Source: Candidatus Woesearchaeota archaeon (GTDB lineage: Archaea > Nanobdellota > Nanobdellia > Woesearchaeales > GW2011-AR9). From it: 33,922 bases of DNA. Shown here in pieces: positions 8,480 through 15,342 of the stretch. The stretch lies in assembly GCA_016179955.1 (NCBI GenBank), contig JACPCD010000009.1, positions 1 to 33,922 on the forward strand, read 5' to 3'. The notes under the pieces were generated by a model that worked only from the letters and a program-made list of their open reading frames with translations, was not told the DNA's origin and did not search any database. The stretch's first letter is position 1; every line of letters starts with the position of its first letter. The position numbers and the translations under genes were made by a program.

Positions 8480-9537
8480 TGAAATGCTATGCACTGGTTT
8501 TACCGGGTCTGGAACATCTTTGCCGGCAGGAAGTTAAAGAACTGCTCTCGGTTCGTGCGGTTGGCAGTGCTGGCTTGGTGGAATTTGCAGCGGCAAAAGA
8601 AGATTTTTTTCGTTATGCTTTCCGAGCGCAGGCAGTGCAGCGGGTTCTCATCGCGCTGGGAAAATGCAAAGACGTTGATTCGTTCTCCTGCGATGCAGCG
8701 TTGCCGTGGGCTGATTTTTTTCCCACTTCATTTTCATTTAAAGTAGAAGTGGAACATATCAAAGGGCAGGAAAATAGGTTTCTGATAGCAAGAACCATTG
8801 CCGGAAAAATGTTCTCCGTCCTGGAACCGCAAGGGTTTAAGCCAGTCCTGGAGCTGAAGACGCCCGACTTCCTTATCTTGGTGTATTTTACCGGTAAAGA
8901 GTATGCGGTGGGGATTGATGTTGCCAGTGAATTAGCCTCACGGCATTATCGGGTCTTTACGCATCAAGCATCCCTGAAAGGGGATTTGGCGTATGCGATT
9001 ATTCGCGCCAGTGGTTTTGTCGCCGGAGAAAAATTAGTGGTGGGTTTCGTAAAAGATGGCACCCTGGCTATTGAAGCAGCCCTGTTTGCGAATGCGTTGC
9101 CGGTGCCGAAAGCATTGTCTCTGGCAAAATTCCCGATGTATGCCAAGGCATCTGCACTTCCTGTGGGAACAGGTTCGACGGTGGTGTACGGCTTTGATGA
9201 AAGTGCACAAAATATCATTGCGGCCCAGAAAAACTCGTTGCTGGCGGGCACAAAAAATTGTTTGCAGTTGCGAAGCCATCCGCTGGAAGAGCTGGACATT
9301 GCCGTTGCCGAGCAGAGTTGTGATCGGATTATTTTCCACCTGACGTCCAAAGATGAAAGTAAGATTAATGAGCTGTATCGACAGGTGATGTATGTCCTGA
9401 AGCCGAAGGGGGCGCTGCTGATATTTTCTATCTCAGCCTTGGAGTTGCCTATCCCGACCACTTTTCTACTGAAAAAGAAAGCCATTTTCCAGAAAGGGGA
9501 TAATAAGTATAGGGTGTGGGTGCTGCAAAAGAAATAA
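8476..9537 (+). CDS. THUMP-domain RNA methyltransferase-like protein, catalytic motifs degenerate
   Basis: 353 residues related to the THUMP plus Rossmann-fold methyltransferases (Trm14/RlmL type) that make N2-methylguanosine in tRNA or rRNA. The N-terminal 165 residues match the ferredoxin-like and THUMP region (YALVLPGLEHLCRQEVKELL, then YAVGIDVASELASRHYRVFT). The second half keeps the family frame (HQASLKGDLAYAIIRASGF, then DGTLAIEAALFA) but the SAM loop DPFCGSGT has become VGFVKDGT and the NPPY catalytic motif is replaced by FHLTSK. It may bind RNA without methylating it. It overlaps gyrA by four bases (ATGA), so translation is coupled. Confidence 0.78.
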   Translation: MMKCYALVLPGLEHLCRQEVKELLSVRAVGSAGLVEFAAAKEDFFRYAFRAQAVQRVLIALGKCKDVDSFSCDAALPWADFFPTSFSFKVEVEHIKGQENRFLIARTIAGKMFSVLEPQGFKPVLELKTPDFLILVYFTGKEYAVGIDVASELASRHYRVFTHQASLKGDLAYAIIRASGFVAGEKLVVGFVKDGTLAIEAALFANALPVPKALSLAKFPMYAKASALPVGTGSTVVYGFDESAQNIIAAQKNSLLAGTKNCLQLRSHPLEELDIAVAEQSCDRIIFHLTSKDESKINELYRQVMYVLKPKGALLIFSISALELPIPTTFLLKKKAIFQKGDNKYRVWVLQKK

Positions 9538-9580
9538 TCACTGTTGGTAGTAGACGTAAGATTCAAAGAAACAAGACTGT

Positions 9581-9943
9581 TTATACAATAAATATTGCTC
9601 CGCTATATTGATTATCACATAGGTAGTTTGTGGTATATTGCACTCCCACAGAAGATGTAGCAACAAATTTAGCCGTGCCACCGGCTGCTACATTAATTTC
9701 TTGATTTTCAATAAATAGTACGTGATCTTGACTATCTGAATTAACAAAAGTCACTTCTGTGCCATCATTGACTTGTAGTATAGCAGGGTTAGCTTTGCAA
9801 TTTGTAATGGTTATTGTATCGCCACTTTCCGGTTGAGGAACCGGTAAATTTCCTTTGCCATTAGAAACAGTAACACTAGAAGTACAGCCAACAAGACCTA
9901 ACAGAAATACAACTGCCAATGTAATAATCAGAGTCTTATTCAT
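9581..9943 (-). CDS. Cupredoxin-like lipoprotein
   Basis: 120-residue protein with a signal peptide ending in the lipobox LVGC, so Cys20 should be lipidated and the protein held on the outside of the membrane. The rest is a small beta protein like a cupredoxin (TITITNCKANPAILQVNDGT, EVTFVNSDSQDHVLFI, TTNYLCDNQYSGAIFIV). Possible copper ligands are His74 and Cys109, but the usual second His and the Met after the Cys are missing, so a normal type 1 copper centre is doubtful. A minus-strand TATA-like TTTAAATATATG at 9967-9978 lies about 29 nt before the ATG. Confidence 0.78.
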   Translation of the reverse strand: MNKTLIITLAVVFLLGLVGCTSSVTVSNGKGNLPVPQPESGDTITITNCKANPAILQVNDGTEVTFVNSDSQDHVLFIENQEINVAAGGTAKFVATSSVGVQYTTNYLCDNQYSGAIFIV

Positions 9944-9998
9944 ATATCTTTTTTAGATGGGTGTTCATATATTTAAAACTATCGATTCTACGTATGTA

Positions 9999-10631
9999 TT
10001 AAGTTAGCTGGGAATATCTGAGAAGCTTTTCGTAAGTGTTCTTCCCTTGGATTTGCCACGTGGAAGTACAGGTCAAAAAATTGTTTACAAACGCTTCTCC
10101 TTTCTCATTTCTGATACACCCAATACGGTTTCGATGAAGCACTACTTTCCTCAAATTCCGCTCAGCTCTGTTATTGGTGAGCTGAGCAGTGGGATATTTC
10201 ACTGCTCGCAACCATAGATTGGTTCGATTATTAATTTTTCCGTACATAATTCGACAACCATCCATCGGATGGTAACACCTTGCAATGTCTTCTAATTCAG
10301 ACTTCAGGGTATCGTATTTACTGGTGTCCTGTATCTCTTGAGTTATTTTTGCTTTTGCATACAATGCCTTTAGCCGTTCATACTGGATTTTTGCTTCAGG
10401 GTATTTCTCTGCAAATTCTTTTGCTTCTCGAAGCAAATACGCCCAGCAGAGCTGGCGCAACTCGTACCAATAATAACTATTAAAGTCATCAGTTGTTAAC
10501 AATCCATTAAAGGTGTTGAGTATGCGCTTCGCAACAATATCGAAGTTAATTAAAGGTTTTTCCGAGTACTCAAAAAAGGTAACGAGGAAAATTAATACAT
10601 GCGTGTGGGTGCTGAAACGGAAATAGACCAT
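9999..10631 (-). pseudogene. IS66-family transposase fragment
   Basis: A 210-codon frame matching the C-terminal half of IS66-type transposases. It includes the Asp region LLTTDDFNSYYWYE and the Glu region AQLTNNRAERNLRKVVLHRN, RIGCIRNEKGEAF. Full-length IS66 TnpC proteins are around 450-530 residues and begin with zinc-finger and linker regions absent here. An in-frame TGA lies directly before the ATG at 10631, so the 5' half is missing. The remnant is probably inactive. No paired terminal repeat was found; the sequence GTATTAAGTTAGC at 9996-10008 by its stop codon could be one old end. Confidence 0.75.
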
Positions 10632-10666
10632 TCATTAAGTAGATTTTTTCAGATAAAGTTTTGTCC

Positions 10667-11116
10667 TCAAACAATCTTTTTATCCATCCACTTATACTGG
10701 TGCCCCTCCTGAAATCCTTGTTTCTTCAAGAAAGAGACCATCTCTCCTTTCCCTTCCACGTTCGCCCAGCCATACAGATGGGTAATGCCTAACTGGACTA
10801 GTCTCTTGGTACAATCCAAATATAGCTGTTGGCCGAGGCCCTGCCGCCGATATGCTGGAGCGATGATCAGATACACCAAGCAAGCATATTTATGTTTAAA
10901 GGGGCGTTCGGCATCCTTAGCATTGGCGTAGATGAAGCCGACTATCCTCCCCTGCTCTTCCGCCAATAAAAATATCCCTTCCGGATTGCGGATGGACCAT
11001 TTGAATTCATCTGTGTCCATAAACTCTTCAACTGTACTTACGCGCAGTTCGGGGGCATCTTTTCCAAGACTATACAATTCTTCAAAATCTTCAATGGAGG
11101 CGGGACGGATGTCCAT
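10667..11116 (-). CDS. GNAT-family N-acetyltransferase
   Basis: 149 residues with the GNAT fold, which moves an acetyl group from acetyl-CoA to an amine; the substrate is unknown. The N-terminal strand and helix MDIRPASIEDFEELYSLG is typical. Motif A is YLIIAPAYRRQGLGQQLYLD with the pyrophosphate loop RRQGLG. The C-terminal part VSFLKKQGFQEGHQYKWMDK is the usual GFxxxxxY-type ending. The frame is open for 18 more codons to 11170, but the ATG at 11116 is preferred: a minus-strand TATA-like ATTTTATACC lies about 27 nt upstream, inside the longer version. Confidence 0.85.
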   Translation of the reverse strand: MDIRPASIEDFEELYSLGKDAPELRVSTVEEFMDTDEFKWSIRNPEGIFLLAEEQGRIVGFIYANAKDAERPFKHKYACLVYLIIAPAYRRQGLGQQLYLDCTKRLVQLGITHLYGWANVEGKGEMVSFLKKQGFQEGHQYKWMDKKIV

Positions 11117-11260
11117 GGGGGAGGTTTTGTTGGTGGGGTATAAAATTATTTTGTTTGCGGAGTATAGCACTCACGGTAGTATGTGGCGGAATAACTGATA
11201 CTATTACTCCTAATTTCCAAAAACAAACACCTTTATATACCTCTAAAATTTAACTAGGGC

Positions 11261-11998
11261 ATGGTCAGCCGCCGAGAACTACGAGCTCGAGTCCAGGATT
11301 TCTTTACCTTTAGCCGGCAGGAAATAACCGGCTTGGTCTTTGCGATTCTTATTACCACCTTCATCTTCTCCTTTCGCGACTGGGGCGAAGAACAGTTCGA
11401 AGCAGCAATTGGTTTGCAGCATTTTGTCCTGGTCCTGTTAATAGTTCTGGTGAGCGTGCTCTTCCGCATTTCCTGCCAGAAAATCTATGGCTTAGCCGAA
11501 GGGTATAACGCCGAATTTAAAGTGTGGTGGGCAGGCTTGGCTATTGCCTTAGTGCTTGCTTTTATCAGCAATGGCCGGCTTTCAGTCGTGTTCATTGGCA
11601 CCATGTCCGTGGCGTTTATGGTCAAGCAGCGCCTGGGTGAATTCCGGTATGGTTTCTCCTATTGGAATAACGGGGTGATTGCCTATTGGGGCATCTTGGG
11701 AAGCGTCATTATGGCCATCCTGTTTGCTCTCGGCCTTTATTTCCTGCCGCAAAGCTACTTTTTTTATAAGGGACTCATCTTCAATCTCATTATGGCGCTC
11801 TCTTCCCTGGTGCCCCTGCCGCAACTGGACGGGTTACAGGTTTTTTTTGGCTCCCGGGCATTGTATTTCATTGCCCTGGGCTTAGTGCTCCTGACGGGAG
11901 TGCTGCTGCTCAGCCGGACGGCGCTGGGGCTGGTACTCGCGGTTTTTGTGGGCGTCGTGTATGGGGTTATCTATTATTTAATAGGTTCAGAAAAATAA
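11261..11998 (+). CDS. M50 (site-2 protease)-like membrane protein without zinc site
   Basis: 245 residues with about six membrane segments. The layout matches archaeal M50 peptidases, including the sequence after the active helix (AEGYNAEFKVWWAGL) and the late motif VPLPQLDGLQVFFGS, where Asp190 would be the third zinc ligand. The HExxH position reads RISCQK (residues 69-74): His to Arg, Glu to Ile and His to Gln. Proteolysis is therefore unlikely, and a scaffold or regulatory role is possible. TTTATATACC at 11231-11240 lies about 26 nt before the ATG, so the mRNA is probably leaderless. Two further membrane-protein genes follow with 14-nt and 2-nt gaps, suggesting an operon. Confidence 0.75.
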   Translation: MVSRRELRARVQDFFTFSRQEITGLVFAILITTFIFSFRDWGEEQFEAAIGLQHFVLVLLIVLVSVLFRISCQKIYGLAEGYNAEFKVWWAGLAIALVLAFISNGRLSVVFIGTMSVAFMVKQRLGEFRYGFSYWNNGVIAYWGILGSVIMAILFALGLYFLPQSYFFYKGLIFNLIMALSSLVPLPQLDGLQVFFGSRALYFIALGLVLLTGVLLLSRTALGLVLAVFVGVVYGVIYYLIGSEK

Positions 11999-12012
11999 CA
12001 AGAGGCGAGACT

Positions 12013-12354
12013 ATGATTAAATGGGATGAAGATTGGGCGGAAACGGTTACGTTATTTTTTGCGGTGCTGGGGTTTATTCTCTCAGTTACACTCCAAAGCG
12101 CGCTCTTTAGTTATATTTCCATTATCTTAGCGGGCTTTATTGCCGGCAGGTCATTCTACATCCGCCGCTTCCGCGAGCCCATTCTTCCTTTTGTTTTTAT
12201 TATCCTGGGCTTTTTAGTTGGCTATTTAGCGGGAAGCTTTTGGGTCAGCAGAGCCTGGTTGTTAGTGGCTTTTGCCCTCAGTTTTGCACTCTCGTATTAC
12301 CTGCACCTGAAAAAGATATTCGTCATATTTAAAAGCCAGCGCTTCATTAAATAA
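12013..12354 (+). CDS. Small membrane protein, unknown function
   Basis: 113 residues with four hydrophobic segments (about 12-32, 36-48, 56-74, 81-97) and a basic C-terminus (HLKKIFVIFKSQRFIK). The cytosolic start is acidic (MIKWDEDWAE). I do not recognise a family. It lies 14 nt after the M50-like gene and 2 nt before the transporter gene, so the three are likely co-transcribed. A purine-rich AGAGGCGAG upstream may act as ribosome site. Confidence 0.72.
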   Translation: MIKWDEDWAETVTLFFAVLGFILSVTLQSALFSYISIILAGFIAGRSFYIRRFREPILPFVFIILGFLVGYLAGSFWVSRAWLLVAFALSFALSYYLHLKKIFVIFKSQRFIK

Positions 12355-12356
12355 GA

Positions 12357-13223
12357 ATGAAAGATCAAACGAAATCGTACCTCTACGCATTTTTTGCAGT
12401 CATTTTATGGGGTTCTGTTCCGGCCATCACCAAACTTACCTTAAAGAATCTTGATTTTTTTCAAGTTACAACCTACTCTTTGTTTTTTTCTGCGTTAGTA
12501 ATGTTGGTCATCGTTTATCTTCAGAAGAAAATATCCCTCTTTAAGAAATACACTCCCAAAGATTACTTCCACATGATTCTCTTGGGTTCTTTTGGTATTT
12601 TTGTCACGTATGTTCTTTACTTTGGTGGAATTAATTATGCGCCCGCAGCCGACGCCCAAATCCTTAATAATATGTGGCAGATTTTTGCGATTATTGGTGC
12701 ATTTTTTTTCTTAAAAGAACAAATAACCACTACAAAAATTATTGCCTTATTGTTAGGTTTTGCTGGCGCATATATCGTAATCACTAAATTTTCGTTCCAG
12801 GGGTTAAACCCCGTTTATGCTTGGGGCTATGCACTTGCCGTAGGCTCCGCATTCACTGAAGGACTATTTACCATTTTAGGGAAAAAGTATCATTACGAAA
12901 CGTGGACCAGCATGGTGGTGTACTTTATTTCTTCTTTTGTATTAATTCTCATAACCACCTGGCTATTTTCGAGGTTGGTCGTGCCTTCCTTGATGGATTT
13001 AATGGGCGTGGCGTATTTAGGGATATTTGGAATTGCATTACCCTTTACTTTTATGTTTAGAGCAATGAAATTGGGTGATACTGCCAAAGCCACCTCCATC
13101 GGTTTTCTGAGTCCTTTCTTAGCACTCGTCTTTATTTCTTTTATTTTAGGCGATACCATAGTGCTTCCTCAGATCGTAGGATTGCTCTTCATTGTGGGGG
13201 GGATTTTAATCCAGAATAAATGA
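12357..13223 (+). CDS. EamA/DMT-superfamily transporter
   Basis: 288 residues with ten predicted membrane segments made of two EamA repeats (about 5-140 and 148-285), the drug/metabolite transporter design. Typical sequences are YAFFAVILWGSVPAITKLTL at the start of repeat 1 and LFTILGKKYHYETWTSMVVY in repeat 2, ending FIVGGILIQNK. The substrate cannot be told from sequence; members export amino acids, nucleotides or other metabolites. It starts 2 nt after the previous stop, so it depends on that operon for transcription. Confidence 0.88.
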   Translation: MKDQTKSYLYAFFAVILWGSVPAITKLTLKNLDFFQVTTYSLFFSALVMLVIVYLQKKISLFKKYTPKDYFHMILLGSFGIFVTYVLYFGGINYAPAADAQILNNMWQIFAIIGAFFFLKEQITTTKIIALLLGFAGAYIVITKFSFQGLNPVYAWGYALAVGSAFTEGLFTILGKKYHYETWTSMVVYFISSFVLILITTWLFSRLVVPSLMDLMGVAYLGIFGIALPFTFMFRAMKLGDTAKATSIGFLSPFLALVFISFILGDTIVLPQIVGLLFIVGGILIQNK

Positions 13224-13230
13224 CCTATAG

Positions 13231-13313
13231 CGAAGGACATAAATAATCATACAAAATAGTTATGTCCTTCGGGATATAATAAGTGACAGTTGTATAAATA
13301 TTTAGGTCACTTA
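13231..13313. promoter_or_regulatory. Two inverted repeats in the gap before lemA
   Basis: The 188-bp gap holds a 12-bp perfect inverted repeat, CGAAGGACATAA (13231-13242) with its complement at 13260-13271. A second one, TAAGTGAC (13280-13287) with GTCACTTA (13306-13313), brackets a TATA-like TGTATAAATATT. The first may be a transcript end for the transporter operon, although no T run follows. The second looks like an operator around a promoter. A closer TATA-like TTTTAAAA at 13379-13386 serves lemA, so lemA may have two promoters. Confidence 0.45.
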
Positions 13314-13411
13314 CTATAAATCGTGAAAAACTAGAGTCGGAGTATCCTTTCGTGATCCTAACTACCAAATTACACAAGTTTTAAAAAGCAGGCGTATCTC
13401 TGAGATATAAA

Positions 13412-13960
13412 ATGGTCTCTACAACCGTATGGATTGTTATTGCAGCAGTGGTAGTATTATTTCTCATCTATCTCTACAACAGCCTCATTCGCCTGCGGAT
13501 GCGGGTCAATAATGCCTGGTCGCAGATTGACGTGCAGTTGAAGCGAAGGTATGATTTAATCCCTAATTTAATTGAGGCCGTCAAGGGGTATATGAAACAC
13601 GAAAAAGGCGTGCTGGAAAATGTGACCAAGATGCGGGCTTCGTTAGTCAGTGGGACCATGCAGGACAAAGCGAAAGCATCTAATCAGATCACGGAGGCCC
13701 TGAAATCTATTTTTGCCGTGGCGGAAAGTTATCCGCAGCTCAAAGCCAGTGAAAATTTCAAGCAATTGCAGGAAGAGTTATCCGGCACGGAATCCAAGAT
13801 TGCCTATGCCCGGCAGTTTTACAATGATTCGGTGATGGAGTACAACCAGGCCATTCAGGTCTTTCCCAAGAACATTTTTGCCAAGCTCTTTGCCTTCCAT
13901 CAGCGGGAGTTCTTTGAAACGAAAGGCAAGGAACGAGAAAACGTGAAAGTGTCTTTCTAG
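13412..13960 (+). CDS. lemA: LemA family protein
   Basis: 182 residues. One N-terminal membrane helix ([20 protein letters not shown]) is followed by the helical LemA domain with the signature [20 protein letters not shown], then [33 protein letters not shown] and [12 protein letters not shown]. LemA proteins are membrane-anchored and of uncertain function; they often sit beside HtpX-type proteases, as here, where htpX starts 4 nt downstream. A link to membrane protein quality control is inferred from that pairing. TATA-like TTTTAAAA lies about 29 nt before the ATG. Confidence 0.93.
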   Translation: MVSTTVWIVIAAVVVLFLIYLYNSLIRLRMRVNNAWSQIDVQLKRRYDLIPNLIEAVKGYMKHEKGVLENVTKMRASLVSGTMQDKAKASNQITEALKSIFAVAESYPQLKASENFKQLQEELSGTESKIAYARQFYNDSVMEYNQAIQVFPKNIFAKLFAFHQREFFETKGKERENVKVSF

Positions 13961-13964
13961 GACC

Positions 13965-14864
13965 ATGAGCTTTTATGATGAAATCGGCGCCAATAAGCGC
14001 AAATCGTACCTGTTAATCTTCTTCTTTTTTGGCGTGGTGGTCTGTTTGGGGCTATTGCTGGGGCTGCTGTACGGGAACAGCTATGGGGGATTACTGGTTG
14101 CGGCCATCGTGGGCGTGGTTTATTTTCTCTTTAGTTATTATGCCGGGTCTTCGGCAATCCTGGCCATGAGCAGGGCGAAAGAAGCGACCAAACCAGAGTA
14201 TACACAGCTGATCAATGCGGTGGAAAGCCTGGCCATTGCTGCCGGATTGCCCATGCCTAAGGTGTATGTCATTGATGATTCGGCGTTGAATGCCTTTGCC
14301 ACCGGCAGAGATCCGAAACATGCGTCCATTACTGTAACCACTGGTCTTTTGCAGAAGATGAATAAGTTGGAATTGGAAGGGGTTCTTGCTCATGAGATGT
14401 CGCATATCAAGAACTTTGACATTCGGGTGATGATGTTAGCGGCAGTGATGGTAGGGTTGACGGTATTGTTGTCTGATTTCATCTTACGCAGCTTTTTGTG
14501 GGGCGGTAAAGGCGGCAATCGGGAGCACAATCAACTGTCTATCATTTTTATCGTGCTGGGGCTGGTGTTAGCAATCTTGGCACCGTTGGTTGGAGAGCTG
14601 ATTAAATTAGCCATTTCCCGCAAGCGGGAGTTTCTGGCGGACGCTTCTGGTGCGATGTTGACCAGATATCCGCAGGGGTTAGCGGATGCGTTGCAGAAGA
14701 TAAAAGGCGATCCAGATCCTTTGGTAGATACGGCGAATAAGGCGACTGCTCACTTGTTTATCTCTACGCCATTCCGGAAGAAAAAAGGAACATCGTTTTT
14801 ACAGAATTTATTTTCCACTCATCCACCCTTAGAAGAAAGGATTAGGAAGTTGAAGGGGATGTGA
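13965..14864 (+). CDS. htpX: HtpX-like M48 zinc metalloprotease
   Basis: 299-residue membrane protease of family M48. Two N-terminal membrane helices (about 14-36 and 42-62) are followed by the catalytic domain. The zinc motif is HEMSH (His143, Glu144, His147) and the third ligand is the Glu of RKREFLADASG. A further hydrophobic segment lies between them (about 188-212). HtpX removes misfolded membrane proteins in bacteria; the archaeal role is presumed similar. It is 4 nt after lemA and clearly in its operon. All catalytic residues are present and the length is normal. Confidence 0.93.
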   Translation: MSFYDEIGANKRKSYLLIFFFFGVVVCLGLLLGLLYGNSYGGLLVAAIVGVVYFLFSYYAGSSAILAMSRAKEATKPEYTQLINAVESLAIAAGLPMPKVYVIDDSALNAFATGRDPKHASITVTTGLLQKMNKLELEGVLAHEMSHIKNFDIRVMMLAAVMVGLTVLLSDFILRSFLWGGKGGNREHNQLSIIFIVLGLVLAILAPLVGELIKLAISRKREFLADASGAMLTRYPQGLADALQKIKGDPDPLVDTANKATAHLFISTPFRKKKGTSFLQNLFSTHPPLEERIRKLKGM

Positions 14865-14966
14865 ATAAACTCTCACTCCTATTATTTTCAATGAAAAGTT
14901 TATAAAGTAAATCAATTTTTAGTAAGTTGGGGTTGGTTCTGATGTTTTAAACAGCGAGGGATAAAC

Positions 14967-15302
14967 ATGGTACGATTAAATACAAAATTGGATGGGCTTC
15001 TTGTCGAAGGAATGCCTACTGACTATCAACTCAGAAAATTAGTAAAAGATCAGTCTGCCGATATCTTCTATGCATTTGCTTCAATTGAGAGAGCTAGTTG
15101 TCGTCTGTATGTTGGCCCTAAAAATAAATTAGAAGAAGTACAGGTGAAAGAAATAAGCAATCTAAGAGATGGGGGGACCATCCTCGTTGGGTTCAACCTC
15201 GAAGGGAAAGTTGGTGAATTATCTTTCCCTCCAAAATATAGGGATCCAGCGACAGTTAAATATCAAGGAAGATCCCGGATCGAACTCCAACGAATAATTT
15301 AA
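14967..15302 (+). CDS. Hypothetical protein
   Basis: I do not recognise this 111-residue soluble protein. It starts MVRLNTKLDGLLVEGMPTD and has a basic helical N-terminal half with a probable beta-rich second half (GGTILVGFNLEGKVGELSFP). GAGGGA lies shortly before the ATG, and a TATA-like GTTTATAAAG at about 14898-14907 implies a leader of some 35-40 nt, unlike most genes here. Codon use looks coding. It is converging with the HerA-like gene on the other strand. Confidence 0.6.
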   Translation: MVRLNTKLDGLLVEGMPTDYQLRKLVKDQSADIFYAFASIERASCRLYVGPKNKLEEVQVKEISNLRDGGTILVGFNLEGKVGELSFPPKYRDPATVKYQGRSRIELQRII

Positions 15303-15342
15303 ATTTTTTAATTAATTTTTCTGTAATTATTAAGAATGGGGT

